DNA of 64,000 nucleotides from Sporobacter sp963675425 (GCA_963675425.1 OY776214.1:1860001-1924000), one strand, 5' to 3'; shown: positions 1 to 7,993, numbered from the stretch's first letter. Notes: a model not told the origin generated them from the letters alone. Made by a program: numbers and translations.

Positions 1-144
1 GCCGTCAGCGCGGAGCCGGAACTGAAGGTGGAGGTCACATGTCTGAGGGAGAATGTGGACATCACAATTGAAGCTGTCAAAAAGGTGCATCCCTATGAGG
101 AGCCGGTCATTAACGTAATCCCGCTGTACCGGACAAGCTTCTGA
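1..144 (+). CDS. C-terminus of a Nif3/YqfO-like protein (partial)
   Basis: The frame is open from the first base and stops at a TGA at 142-144, so only the last 47 residues are present. The end reads ...KKVHPYEEPVINVIPLY..., and the HPYEEP motif followed by a short strand is typical of the C-terminus of Nif3/YqfO-type dinuclear metal proteins, whose inserted CutA-like domain also has an HPYEE motif. The exact enzyme activity of this family is not settled. It is the only housekeeping-looking gene at the left edge and may mark chromosome beside the mobile region. Assignment rests on one motif in a short fragment. Confidence 0.6.
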   Translation, partial: AVSAEPELKVEVTCLRENVDITIEAVKKVHPYEEPVINVIPLYRTSF

Positions 145-198
145 CTGCAAGTGATTTTGCTCGGCCGCTACTGACGCTTACATTTATTTTCATAGAAA

Positions 199-250
199 AT
201 GGGCATGTCACGCCGCGTTTTTGAAAAACGTTTTGCGACATGCCCATCTT
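199..250. terminator. Nested hairpin after the Nif3-like gene
   Basis: An 11-bp perfect stem (199-209 with 237-247, ATGGGCATGTC/GACATGCCCAT) encloses a second stem, CGTTTTT with AAAAACG, at about 217-231. It lies between the convergent ends of the 1-144 gene and the 305-661 gene, so it can serve as a shared terminator, although the T-run after it is weak. Confidence 0.55.
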
Positions 251-304
251 AAGGCTTATTTTTTGCTTATGTTTGGAGCATTTTTAGTCCGAGCCGGATT
301 AAGA

Positions 305-661
305 CTACATTGGATTTGACTGCCCACTTTCATACGGTGCAGCCTCTGAGTAGGTAAGCTGTCCGGCTTCAAAGTGAAGAAAACCAGAAATGTTAATTGG
401 GATTTCCGTAAAGTACAACTCGAAAGTCAGCTGCGGGAACATAATTGCGGACCACCAGACAAAGGAAATAGGCGGGTCTTGGGGGGTATTCATATGATAA
501 GTAAGTGTTGTTTCTTTGTCTGACTTATAGGCTGAAAGGCGGTCGCGCGCAGCCTTTATCATGTCTGAGCTGCTTTCACTGCCAAGACTTTTGAAATACG
601 CTGCGATATCGCATTGCTTACCAATAATGATCCATTTGTTGCGGCATATGTTGTTTTCCAT
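305..661 (-). CDS. Hypothetical 118-aa protein, weakly YubB/Api92-like
   Basis: The start is an ATG with GAAAGGA about 11 nt upstream and the stop is TAG. The C-terminal half contains a run FPQLTFELYFTE followed by a Gly/Phe-containing strand. This resembles the FP-LTF-L-Y-E pattern of the YubB/Api92 ferredoxin-like fold proteins found on plasmids and phages. No catalytic motif, signal peptide or membrane segment is visible. It stands alone, converging on the Nif3-like gene. The family link is weak, and it should be treated as hypothetical if a profile search fails. Confidence 0.6.
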   Translation of the reverse strand: MENNICRNKWIIIGKQCDIAAYFKSLGSESSSDMIKAARDRLSAYKSDKETTLTYHMNTPQDPPISFVWWSAIMFPQLTFELYFTEIPINISGFLHFEAGQLTYSEAAPYESGQSNPM

Positions 662-827
662 TGTTTAAATTCCTTTCGTAATAAATATAAAAAATAAGCT
701 ATTAGGACTCCCGGTCATCAATTAATAGCCTGCGTAAACAGTATGGCACTTTCCTATGACCTGCAAAAAAATAATCGCTGATGACACATAAAATGGTCGA
801 CACGGCTTAACCGTATCATGAAAATAT

Positions 828-862
828 GGGGACGGGGCTTTGCAGCTCCGTCCCCGGAGTAA
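828..862 (-). terminator. Terminator of the xis-int operon
   Basis: GGGGACGG with CCGTCCCC forms a GC-rich stem (828-838 with 845-855) just beyond the stop codon of the 406-residue gene on the minus strand. A short T-rich stretch follows in that orientation. It closes the four-gene operon that starts at 3861. Confidence 0.7.
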
Positions 863-872
863 TATTTAACGC

Positions 873-2093
873 TTATGCCGCGGAGCAGGTGCCGTTAAAG
901 ATCCAGCTGAACACCTCTTCCTCGTGTGTACTGGTAATCGGCGAGACCGTCAACGCGAGGAACAACCGGGTCAGGCACAGGGCGGCCTCCGGCAGCGCGC
1001 CGTGTGCCTTTGCCATCAGCTCTGTCAGAATGCGGGTGGAGAGAACAGCGTGTGCCTGCTCACTGAGCAGCTCCGCACAGCAGTGGCAGCCGCCGGCACC
1101 GGTTAGAAATTCCGCCCAGTCGTTCTCCAGATACTCAGCATTCCGATGGACGCAGAGGGCGTGGAGCGTGGCCTGGGCATTAAGAAGATGCTCCAGCGGA
1201 CTTTCCTCTCCAAGCGCATCCTCATCGGAGGCGGCCAGGACTTCGCCGCACTCCACATCCTCCAGAAAATCCATAAGGGTAATTAAATATTCCGGCAGCT
1301 CGTCCTCGTCGAGCACGGCTTCCAGTGCTTCAATAACAACCTGCGGAATCCCCTGGGTCAGCTGACGAAGATAGCCTTCCTGAAAAATGGGGTTTACGGT
1401 TTCTATGGCTTCGTGAAATACCTCCAGCTTGCGGTGCAGGCGGTTAATATCGGTTTCTTTGATGAGGTTATCAGGTGTTACCATCTCGAAGACACTGTAC
1501 TCGTAGTGGAGGAAGTTCAGTGTATAGCAGAAGTGGACGCTCTCCTCCATGGCCCCCAACAAGCTCAGGAGGTAGTCCCCATGCCAGGAATGGTTCGGTG
1601 CCGACACGTATGCGGCAATGATTTCACACTCCACTCCGTGCAGCAGGCGGCTATATCCGGTCTCCCGATATTCCGGATGCTCATCCAGCAGAGCCATCGC
1701 CTCCTTCAGAAATGCCGAAACCGCTTCCGGTGTCCGGCAGTGGGAAAGCGCATCCATTTGATGGAGCACCTCCTTCGGGAGATCGGCATCCTCGTGGAAG
1801 AGCGCCGATAAAGTGCACTGCCCCCTCAGAAGCGGTACGGCGTTATGCAAGGAGAGGACGTAATCTGGGTAAAGCTCCGAGTGTGTGCCGTAATGCTCCT
1901 GCGCCAGCGAGAGGACTTCGGCACGAAGAGCATGTGTCAGATTCATATGGATGTTCGCGCGCTCGCGTTCCGGGATTTCGTCCTGAAGCGCGTCTTTCAG
2001 CTGTCCCATGGCGCGCTGGGCTTCAAAATCATTATCGGCGTGGAGCAGCTTGTCCAAAGCCAGCTTCAGTTTTACAGTTGCGTTATTCATCAT
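873..2093 (-). CDS. Hypothetical 406-aa protein, last gene of the xis-int operon
   Basis: The start is the first of two adjacent ATG codons, six bases after AGGAGG, and it overlaps the end of the preceding gene by 11 nt, so translation is probably coupled. The protein is acidic, largely helical and Leu/Ala/His rich, with no signal peptide or membrane segment. A Cys cluster, GAGGCHCCAEL, lies near residue 330 and could bind metal. I do not recognise the family. Being the fourth gene of a xis-int operon suggests a function carried by or serving the mobile element, such as regulation or maintenance, but this is inference only. Confidence 0.8.
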   Translation of the reverse strand: MMNNATVKLKLALDKLLHADNDFEAQRAMGQLKDALQDEIPERERANIHMNLTHALRAEVLSLAQEHYGTHSELYPDYVLSLHNAVPLLRGQCTLSALFHEDADLPKEVLHQMDALSHCRTPEAVSAFLKEAMALLDEHPEYRETGYSRLLHGVECEIIAAYVSAPNHSWHGDYLLSLLGAMEESVHFCYTLNFLHYEYSVFEMVTPDNLIKETDINRLHRKLEVFHEAIETVNPIFQEGYLRQLTQGIPQVVIEALEAVLDEDELPEYLITLMDFLEDVECGEVLAASDEDALGEESPLEHLLNAQATLHALCVHRNAEYLENDWAEFLTGAGGCHCCAELLSEQAHAVLSTRILTELMAKAHGALPEAALCLTRLFLALTVSPITSTHEEEVFSWIFNGTCSAA

Positions 2094-2517
2094 GATGTTC
2101 CTCCTGAAAATTTAAATGTTTATTTTTATTTGCTGTCTGACTGCCGGGACGCTCCAGAATGCGGGGCGAATAGAAGCGGTTCTCATGGTAGCGCTCCGCC
2201 TTGCGGGTGTCGCCCAAAACCTTTCCTAGCTTGTCCAGCAGGCTTTTGTTCTGTGGCTGCATCAGGAATTCGGCTATGGGCGCCCGCTCCTCAAGACAGT
2301 CCTTGCAGGCGCGGCGCTCCAGCAGGCAACGGCGAAGTTGGGTAGTGAGCTTGCAACGCTCCCGGTAACCAGACGCTTCCAACTCCAGAAAGTGCAGCAG
2401 GTCTATTTTCTTTTTCTCGTTTTCCTCCAGTTGGGCACAGTAATATTGGTGTTCCTTTTCAATGCCGCGTAGAAAGCTGATGGCCTGCGCCAGTTGCTCC
2501 GAAATGGACTTGTTCAT
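2083..2517 (-). CDS. Hypothetical 144-aa coiled-coil protein
   Basis: The ATG overlaps the integrase stop codon as ATGA, so translation is coupled to int. Residues 1-60 are charged and heptad-like (LRGIEKEHQYYCAQLEENEKK), suggesting a coiled coil. A CxxC pair (RACKDCLEE) lies near residue 72. The tail is basic and His rich. I do not recognise the family. Its fixed position between int and the 406-residue gene, with overlaps on both sides, suggests that the three proteins are made together and may act together. Confidence 0.78.
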   Translation of the reverse strand: MNKSISEQLAQAISFLRGIEKEHQYYCAQLEENEKKKIDLLHFLELEASGYRERCKLTTQLRRCLLERRACKDCLEERAPIAEFLMQPQNKSLLDKLGKVLGDTRKAERYHENRFYSPRILERPGSQTANKNKHLNFQEEHHDE

Positions 2518-3626
2518 GGTGTCTCACCCGGCTCTCCCAGCTTTTCGACTGCCTGCGCTAGTGTATCCATGTCCGGATGCAGGTACACGCCGGTGGTGGT
2601 AATATTGGAGTGCCCCGCCAGATGGGCAATGGTTTCCATGGGCACGCCGCGCTTCTGCAACTGGGTGACATAGGTGTGTCGGCAGCAATGGGGCGTCAGC
2701 TTGCGGACACGGAGGTCTGCAATGGCGTTATAAAATAGATGACGAAAGTGCTCAATGGTGCAGGGCTCGCCGATTCGAGACGACTGCCAGAGCAGTACCC
2801 TGCCGCCGTGTTCGCGCAGATATACTGCCAGTGGGCGATACTCCTCGGGAATGGGGATGACGCGGACACTGCTGCTGCTCTTGGGCGAACCAAGTTCCGG
2901 CTTGCCGTCCACCATCTTTACCGCTTTGTTGATGTCGATGGTGGAGCCGTCAGGGGCGATGTCCTTGGCCGTCAGTGCCAGCAGTTCTTGAATTCGCATG
3001 CCGGACACCAGAAGCAGGCGGATGCTGCAGCCAAGAAAATTCTCCGGCAGCCCCTGAAAGAGGACGGCGATTTCCTCTTCCGTAAAGGCGTCCTTTTTCT
3101 TGCCGTGGGCCAGCTCCTCCATCCAGTCCCGGCGGAAGGGTTTGACACCCCGCGCGGGATTGCGGAGGATCAGCTGGTTCTGCTCCGCCGCGTCGAAAAT
3201 CTGGATGAGCATGGCGCGGCACTTGCTGATTTTGGAGTGGGAGCAGCCCTCATCAAGCAGGTGGCTTAAATAGTTGCTCAGCTCCATGGGCAGAATGTCG
3301 GTGAGGAGCCGTTCCCCGAAGGCGGCTTTCAGCAGCTGTAAGGTAAACTGATACCCGGAGTATGTAGAGCGCGCCACCTGGGGCTTATAATCGGCATACC
3401 AACGGTCCGCCCATTGGCCGAATGTGATGTGAGGCACTTCGGGTTTATTGTCCTTGACTTCCTTGTAGTCTCGAATCTGCTGCAGCACTTCGGACTTGGT
3501 GTCTGCCGTAAAGGAGATGATTTTCCGTTTCCCCTCGTCAGTGTAACCGTCCATGAGCTGTCCCCGCCACTTGCCATTTTTCGTTTGTTTGACATAGCCC
3601 TCGCCGTGGGCTCTTTTACCCGCCAT
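2514..3626 (-). CDS. int: Tyrosine recombinase (phage/ICE-type integrase)
   Basis: A 370-residue site-specific recombinase that would integrate and excise an element by DNA cleavage through a 3'-phosphotyrosine. Residues 1-55 are an AP2-like arm-binding domain (GKWRGQLMDGYTDEGKRK), about 65-160 the SAM-like core-binding domain, and 175-360 the catalytic domain. All catalytic residues are visible: R211 (SGMRIQELLAL), K249, H313 and R316 (HCCRHTYVT), H339 (LAGHS) and Y348 (TGVYLH). It lies 10 nt downstream of a xis-like gene. No att site was recognised next to it, so its target is unknown. The tRNA-Ala fragment at 41155 is one possibility but lies 37 kb away. Confidence 0.95.
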   Translation of the reverse strand: MAGKRAHGEGYVKQTKNGKWRGQLMDGYTDEGKRKIISFTADTKSEVLQQIRDYKEVKDNKPEVPHITFGQWADRWYADYKPQVARSTYSGYQFTLQLLKAAFGERLLTDILPMELSNYLSHLLDEGCSHSKISKCRAMLIQIFDAAEQNQLILRNPARGVKPFRRDWMEELAHGKKKDAFTEEEIAVLFQGLPENFLGCSIRLLLVSGMRIQELLALTAKDIAPDGSTIDINKAVKMVDGKPELGSPKSSSSVRVIPIPEEYRPLAVYLREHGGRVLLWQSSRIGEPCTIEHFRHLFYNAIADLRVRKLTPHCCRHTYVTQLQKRGVPMETIAHLAGHSNITTTGVYLHPDMDTLAQAVEKLGEPGETP

Positions 3627-3636
3627 TTGCGCCGCC

Positions 3637-3861
3637 TCAACCGGCGAGGCTGGCCGCCATAAAGGAGCGCAGCTGGGGCGAAATGCTGGTTTTCATCTCG
3701 ACCCAGGCATAAAAGGCATCCCGGGGAACGCGGATGGCGCCGCCGATGCGGCAGCACGGAAAGTCCTTGCGGTGTGCCAGCTCATAGGCTGCGGTCTGGC
3801 TGATGTTCAGGTGCGCCTGCACCTCACGAATGGTGAGAAACTGATTGTCTGTCGTGCGCAT
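3637..3861 (-). CDS. Excisionase-like helix-turn-helix protein
   Basis: A 74-residue protein of the MerR-like HTH_17/excisionase type. The sequence TIREVQAHLNISQTAAYELAHR followed by the wing CCRIGGAIRVPRDAF is the classic pattern of Xis and AlpA-like DNA-binding proteins. An AGGAGG lies 8-9 nt before the ATG. It precedes the integrase in the same operon and is expected to bend attachment-site DNA and set the direction of recombination, and perhaps to regulate its own promoter. The family is clear; the role in excision is inferred from position. Confidence 0.88.
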   Translation of the reverse strand: MRTTDNQFLTIREVQAHLNISQTAAYELAHRKDFPCCRIGGAIRVPRDAFYAWVEMKTSISPQLRSFMAASLAG

Positions 3862-4127
3862 GATTTTTTCCTCCTGTTTTTCATATTGAAAACAGAAAAC
3901 ACCGTGCAGGTTCTAAAACCCTACACGGTGCTGAAGATTTCATCAGAGACAGACATAGGTAACGCAGCGCAAAAGGACAAAATACCTCTCTTGAAAAAGA
4001 GCAATGAAAAAGGTATACTGATTCTGCGGTGCGGACGTAGTCCGTTGTGTAGGTGCTAGTTCCACCTGCGCAGGCATGAGGGAGTTCCAGCTCCCTTATG
4101 CTGCCGTGTTATTTTGTTTTCTATGGT
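3862..4127 (-). promoter_or_regulatory. Long structured 5' leader of the xis-int operon
   Basis: About 265 nt separate the minus-strand promoter from the xis start. On that strand the leader can form a GGCAT..GGGAG/CTCCC..ATGCC hairpin (about 4070-4102), a short AGGTG/CACCT hairpin (about 4045-4062), and finally a CACCGTG/CACGGTG stem (3900-3930) followed by a T-rich run, which looks like an intrinsic terminator 40 nt before the xis ribosome site. This layout suggests transcription attenuation. No reading frame with a good ribosome site was recognised inside it. Confidence 0.5.
3893..3931 (-). terminator. Terminator-like hairpin in the xis leader
   Basis: CACCGTG (3900-3906) pairs with CACGGTG (3924-3930) and is extended by AGG/CCT. 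In the minus-strand transcript the stem is followed by GTTTTCTGTTTT. It lies upstream of xis, not after a gene, so it would act as an attenuator. Confidence 0.6.
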
Positions 4128-4128
4128 T

Positions 4129-4157
4129 ACTATAGCATAAATATATTTGTTAGTCAA
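4129..4157 (-). promoter_or_regulatory. Sigma-A-type promoter for xis-int
   Basis: On the minus strand TTGACT (4157-4152) and TATAGT (4134-4129) are separated by exactly 17 bp. It is the only good promoter upstream of xis, and it faces away from the promoter at 4212. Confidence 0.7.
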
Positions 4158-4211
4158 CACAAAATATGTGCTATAACAAATATATTATTTTTTACATAGG
4201 ATACTTATTTG

Positions 4212-4240
4212 TTGACGTGTTTTTGCCGCTTTGATATAAT
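4212..4240 (+). promoter_or_regulatory. Sigma-A-type promoter for the HTH regulator
   Basis: TTGACG (4212-4217), a 17-bp spacer and a perfect TATAAT (4235-4240) lie 28 bp before the start codon at 4268. The promoter is divergent from that of xis-int and 55 bp from it, so the regulator may control both. Confidence 0.8.
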
Positions 4241-4267
4241 CAATAAAGATGATTGAGGGGGGATAAC

Positions 4268-4486
4268 ATGGCGTGGTCGTACGCTCCATTATGGAAGCTT
4301 TTGATTGATAGAAATATGAAGAAGACAGACCTGCTGGAGACTAGTGGAATTTATTCTCAGACACTAGCTAAAATGGGAAAGAACGAAGCAATTTCGATGG
4401 ATACTTTAGAAAAAATCTGCGCCGCCCTAAACTGCCGCATTGAAGACATCGTTGAATTTGTTTCTGACCATCAGGAACAAAAATAA
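4268..4486 (+). CDS. YozG-like Cro/C1-type HTH regulator
   Basis: The ATG at 4268 follows GAGGGGGG by 5-6 nt and gives the family-typical N-terminus MAWSYAPLWKLLIDRNM. A TTG five codons upstream overlaps the ribosome site and was rejected. The 72-residue protein is a single XRE helix-turn-helix domain, with the recognition region around YSQTLAKMGKNEAISMDTLEKIC and a conserved tail CRIEDIVEFV. Such proteins repress promoters of mobile elements. It is divergent from xis-int across a 400-bp region and is the obvious candidate regulator of that operon. Confidence 0.9.
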   Translation: MAWSYAPLWKLLIDRNMKKTDLLETSGIYSQTLAKMGKNEAISMDTLEKICAALNCRIEDIVEFVSDHQEQK

Positions 4487-4505
4487 GAAGATATATCAGA
4501 TGATT

Positions 4506-4590
4506 AGCCGGGCGTAACTGCCCGGCGTTCGTTTTCGATATATAGCAAAGCTCCGCCCACTCGCATGATTGCGAGCAGGCGGAGCTTTTT
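4506..4590. terminator. Two terminator hairpins between convergent genes
   Basis: GCCGGGC/GCCCGGC forms a short hairpin at about 4507-4526. AAGCTCCGCC (4548-4557) pairs with GGCGGAGCTT (4579-4588), followed by a T-run. On the minus strand an A-rich start mirrors this, so it can end both the HTH gene and the convergent ribbon-helix-helix gene. Confidence 0.85.
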
Positions 4591-4597
4591 TGATGAG

Positions 4598-4783
4598 CTA
4601 TTCTTCTTCCGGTTCCATGGGCTTGATTTCCCCGCGCTCTTTTTCCACTTCCGTGATGTGCTTGAGCAGCACATATTCGATGTAGTTGGTCATAGAACGG
4701 TGCTCGCTGGTTGCCAAAGCCCCGATTTTATTGAACACATCATCCTCCAGCCGGAGGGTGAACACACGTTTGTTTGTTGCCAT
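4598..4783 (-). CDS. Small ribbon-helix-helix-like protein
   Basis: A 61-residue protein whose N-terminal strand NKRVFTLRLEDDVFNKI and helix pair SEHRSMTNYIEYVLLKHI match the Arc/CopG ribbon-helix-helix pattern, with an acidic tail. It has AGGGGG before the ATG. An inverted repeat, GCCATACC at 4779-4786 and GGTATGGC at 4817-4824, covers the start and upstream region and could be its own operator. It is convergent with the 4268 gene and divergent from the SLOG gene. Confidence 0.82.
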   Translation of the reverse strand: MATNKRVFTLRLEDDVFNKIGALATSEHRSMTNYIEYVLLKHITEVEKERGEIKPMEPEEE

Positions 4784-4850
4784 ACCTTAGCCCCCTGTTA
4801 GCTGATATATGACTATGGTATGGCATTTTATCATAATAATATACATTCAC

Positions 4851-4879
4851 TTGACTGCTAAATGAAATCACTTTATAAT
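4851..4879 (+). promoter_or_regulatory. Promoter of the SLOG-diguanylate cyclase pair
   Basis: TTGACT (4851-4856), a 17-bp spacer and TATAAT (4874-4879) lie 38 bp upstream of the start codon at 4918. The ribosome site GAGGAGAGG follows. Confidence 0.85.
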
Positions 4880-4917
4880 GAGCATAATGTCGAATTTTGA
4901 GGAGAGGTGGTTAGAGT

Positions 4918-5460
4918 ATGGGGAAAAAACTTTTCTGTGCCGTACTCGGCCACTCTCCCATGCGCTTCGCCTGGGGGTTCGACGAGGATGATTTGGGTTG
5001 TAAAAGGCTGAAGTTGGAACTGCTTCAGAGCATTATGGCGCTGCGGCACTACGGTGTTTCTCAGTTTATGGTGGCTTCCGACCCGGGAGTCGGTCTCTGG
5101 GCGGCGGAAACAGTAAATATTCTGCGGAGGTATGACGACGGGCTTCAGTTATTCTGTGTGCTTCCCCATGAGGAACAGGCAACCAAATGGGCGCCATATC
5201 TCCGGGAGCGATATTTCGACATGCTGGAACAATGCTCTTACCTGACAACGATTACGACGCAAAAAACGCCGGAATCTCAGTGGAAGGCTTATCGGAAAAT
5301 GATTGACCAATCGGAGATTGTCCTGTCCGTTTATGACCCCGCTTCCGCTCGGGGCGACGCAGTAGACCGGGCTATGGCGTATGCATCGGACGCACGGCGG
5401 AGCATGGTTGTTATCCATCCGGACACCTTCCGGGTGACCGTTCGGATCAATGGGACATAA
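4918..5460 (+). CDS. SLOG-family (YpsA/DUF1273-like) protein
   Basis: A 180-residue Rossmann-like protein. The opening FCAVLGHSPMRFAWG, the stretch YGVSQFMVASDPGVGLWAAETV, and a C-terminal SEIVLSVYDPASARGDAVDRAMAYA are the hallmarks of the SLOG/YpsA group, which binds nucleotides or nucleotide-derived ligands. The ATG follows GAGGAGAGGTGG. A good promoter is at 4851, and the diguanylate cyclase starts 42 nt downstream, so they probably share a transcript. The ligand is unknown. A link to nucleotide signalling is suggested by the neighbour but not shown. Confidence 0.85.
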   Translation: MGKKLFCAVLGHSPMRFAWGFDEDDLGCKRLKLELLQSIMALRHYGVSQFMVASDPGVGLWAAETVNILRRYDDGLQLFCVLPHEEQATKWAPYLRERYFDMLEQCSYLTTITTQKTPESQWKAYRKMIDQSEIVLSVYDPASARGDAVDRAMAYASDARRSMVVIHPDTFRVTVRINGT

Positions 5461-5501
5461 CGTTTTGCAGCGTCGCGGGAAAATACGATGGGAGGCTTAT
5501 A

Positions 5502-6260
5502 ATGGATACCATCCTTTTTATATTCATATGGAACCTGCTCATCGCTCTGCCGGTGGTTGTGGTTCTGCGTGGGGTGCGGTTCCATTTGCGCCGGAGATCA
5601 ACCATTGGCCGGCTGTTTTACGCGGTTGGGTTTACGGTGCTGCTTATGTTGGTGCTGGAAGCCTTGGCCTTTTGGAACGGCGGAATACCTGACGGGGAAG
5701 CGCGGCTGTTATTCTTAGTCCCATCGGTTCTGGCCTTCCTCTTTGTTTTGTCTTATATTTATTTACAGGAGCGTCTGTTGAGAAATGACGGGCTTACCGG
5801 TGCCTGCTCCCGAACGTTTTTCGAGAGCTGCCTGTCTCGGACGCTGGCGAAGAATACCGAGGAGGCCTTCGGCATGATCTATCTGGATGTGGACAACTTT
5901 AAGGATATCAATGACCGGTACGGTCATCTTGTCGGAGATGAGGCGTTGAAGGCACTGGTTTCTGTTATAAAAAATGTACTCCGTCGCACTGACTCAATAT
6001 CGCGGCTGGGCGGAGACGAATTTGGAATTTTGGTTCATGTGGAGAGTATTGCGGATCTGGAGACGGTTGCGCGAAAAATCGAACGTGCTTTGGAGGTGTA
6101 CAACCACGCATCAGGCAAGTCCTATCAAATTTCATGCAGCATGGGGATGAGACTTTTTCGGAAATCATCCAACCTGAGTGTGGAGGCTGTGCTCAGGCAG
6201 GTAGACTATTTGATGTACAATCGCAAGAAAGATAAAAAAACCGTGTATCAAGAGTCATAG
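5502..6260 (+). CDS. Membrane-bound diguanylate cyclase (GGDEF)
   Basis: A 252-residue protein. Three membrane segments lie at about residues 5-25, 38-58 and 67-87, followed by a GGDEF domain from about 92 to the end. The active site RLGGDEFGIL is intact (GGDEF at 170-174), the metal Asp is in YLDVDNFK (about 128-134), and an RxxD inhibitory site (161-164) lies exactly five residues upstream. It should therefore make cyclic di-GMP from GTP and be product inhibited. There is no separate sensor domain other than the membrane part. It is co-transcribed with the SLOG gene. Confidence 0.93.
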   Translation: MDTILFIFIWNLLIALPVVVVLRGVRFHLRRRSTIGRLFYAVGFTVLLMLVLEALAFWNGGIPDGEARLLFLVPSVLAFLFVLSYIYLQERLLRNDGLTGACSRTFFESCLSRTLAKNTEEAFGMIYLDVDNFKDINDRYGHLVGDEALKALVSVIKNVLRRTDSISRLGGDEFGILVHVESIADLETVARKIERALEVYNHASGKSYQISCSMGMRLFRKSSNLSVEAVLRQVDYLMYNRKKDKKTVYQES

Positions 6261-6280
6261 ATTCTGTCGTCAAGGCAAAA

Positions 6281-6330
6281 AACGGCACGGAAAGGAGCAG
6301 GAAATGCTCCCTTTCCGTGCCGTTTTCTTG
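6281..6330. terminator. Strong bidirectional terminator
   Basis: AACGGCACGGAAAGG (6281-6295) pairs perfectly with CCTTTCCGTGCCGTT (6310-6324), with an inner GGAGC/GCTCC extension and T-runs on both strands. It separates the convergent cyclase and recombinase genes. Confidence 0.92.
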
Positions 6331-6355
6331 GCGCTTTCCAATGTAACATGCACTT

Positions 6356-7993
6356 TTACTTAACCGCTTTGGTACTCATGTACATGGAAATGCCCTGCGT
6401 GGCGGAAAGATATACTTGCTCGTCCGGGCGGAGGGTAAGTTGCAGGCTGCCGCACAGAATTTCACCCGGGCGGGTGGGTGTAAAGGTCCATTCCACACGC
6501 CCGTCCGGCAGCTGCCTCTGCGTCATGAAAACCTGCTCGGAAGTATTTTCAACATTATAAAAACGCGTGTCCCTTTTCATAGCGTTGTACAGATACCGCT
6601 GCCCCTCGGGACAGGTGAAGCTGCGGTAGTGGTCCGCCGTTACGTCGTACTGCAGGGAATGGCCTGTAAGGTAATTTACCGCCGCCGCATCGAGGGACAA
6701 ACCGCAGTAATACTCCAGGCGATGCCGGTAGCTGCGCAGCAGTAAACGAATGCCCATGCCATAGGGCTGCCCCGGAATTGGAAGCATGTCGTCCTGACCC
6801 ATCCCGGCATGGAGCAGCTCTGCCCGGCAAAAAGCGGTCAACTCCTTGGGGGAAACCGGCTTTTTGTCGGGGCATCCGGGCGTGACCACAGGCAGATTTT
6901 GAAGTTGTTCCACTGAATAAAGGGCCAACAGGCGCTTTCGGTGTTCGGTCAGCATTTCGGCGCCGAACGGAAAAATGGGGCGGGTGTAATCGTGGGTTGC
7001 GCCGGCACTGTCATCCTTCGTCAGATACAGGGACACGAAGCCACGGCTCTCATGAAAGAGGACATCCTTCCAGAGCAGGCTGCAGGTGTCCTGCGCGGGG
7101 AGACCGGCCTCCATGACTAGCAGAAGGCCCATAAAGTCGCTGTCACCCAAACTATTCCAAATCCGATTGTTTATATTTTGCTGGACTTTCGTGGGCAGGC
7201 AGGTGAACTCCGCCGCCTTGTGCATAGACTCATCTGGTGACTTTTTGGACTTGCTGCCGGCATTTATCTGCATATACTTCGCCAGCGGATTTTCCTCCTG
7301 ATATACGCCCTGAGCACGGCAGAAGTCCCAGAACTTTTGTGCATAGCGCAGGTCTGCCCCGGCGGACTTTTCATGAACCTTTGCGTAATGCTTGATCATG
7401 GCCTGGGATACCTCACCCATAGGGACGGCGCTGAGCTCTGCGGCCACCCGGCCCACGGCCAGTTCCACCGCGCGCCGGGTGTCGGCCGTCACATGGACAT
7501 AGTCGGACTTAAGGAAATCTTTCATGTAAATCGTCACCGCCTCCGCGGCAGTGCGGTTTGCAGAAATCCCCAATTCCTTTTGTGCGGTCCGGATGGCCGA
7601 TTCGTGTTTGGCATACAGCTTAGCCGCACTTTTAGAAATGCGCGATTTAATGGACGGCTCATCCATGGCGTTGATATTGAGCTCACAAAAGATGTTTAGT
7701 TTTTCCAACGCCTTTCCCTCCATCCGAGTATCCGGGTTTGCTTGGTTCCAATGTTCGGTGACCGCCCGTCGGGCGCCGCCGATCATTTTCAGGACTTTTC
7801 CGTCGGCAGGTGATCTGACGGAAATTCGCCCCCGTAGCAGATAGCCTTTCTCCTGTTCGTTCAAAGAAAAGTGAAATCCCACGCCGTTCAGATAATATGT
7901 GCCTTCTATATGGTGCTTTCCGTTTTCATTCACAGTATTTTTGTAGCTGCTTTTGGGGTCGTCAAACCCGTTCGCGGCAGAAATATAGGCCAT
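6356..7993 (-). CDS. Diverged tyrosine recombinase-like protein, catalytic Arg I lost
   Basis: The start at 7993 shares one base with the preceding stop (TAATG), which gives MAYISAANGF and 545 residues. The open frame upstream of it lies inside the neighbouring gene. A phage-integrase-like C-terminal half is recognisable from LLWKDVLF, LLLRSYRHRLEYYC, YLTGHS and ADHYRSF. The Arg I position reads EAGLPAQDT, so the first catalytic arginine is replaced, while the later Arg, the GH and the Tyr remain. Residues after 460 form an added C-terminal region. It pairs with the recombinase upstream, and the two may work as a complex. Activity on its own is doubtful. Confidence 0.8.
   Translation of the reverse strand: MAYISAANGFDDPKSSYKNTVNENGKHHIEGTYYLNGVGFHFSLNEQEKGYLLRGRISVRSPADGKVLKMIGGARRAVTEHWNQANPDTRMEGKALEKLNIFCELNINAMDEPSIKSRISKSAAKLYAKHESAIRTAQKELGISANRTAAEAVTIYMKDFLKSDYVHVTADTRRAVELAVGRVAAELSAVPMGEVSQAMIKHYAKVHEKSAGADLRYAQKFWDFCRAQGVYQEENPLAKYMQINAGSKSKKSPDESMHKAAEFTCLPTKVQQNINNRIWNSLGDSDFMGLLLVMEAGLPAQDTCSLLWKDVLFHESRGFVSLYLTKDDSAGATHDYTRPIFPFGAEMLTEHRKRLLALYSVEQLQNLPVVTPGCPDKKPVSPKELTAFCRAELLHAGMGQDDMLPIPGQPYGMGIRLLLRSYRHRLEYYCGLSLDAAAVNYLTGHSLQYDVTADHYRSFTCPEGQRYLYNAMKRDTRFYNVENTSEQVFMTQRQLPDGRVEWTFTPTRPGEILCGSLQLTLRPDEQVYLSATQGISMYMSTKAVK

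Noticed and set aside
826..2345. Several plus-strand open frames across this stretch.
   Set aside because: They are antisense to the 144- and 406-residue genes, lack ribosome sites, and contain low-complexity Ser/Arg/Ala sequence.
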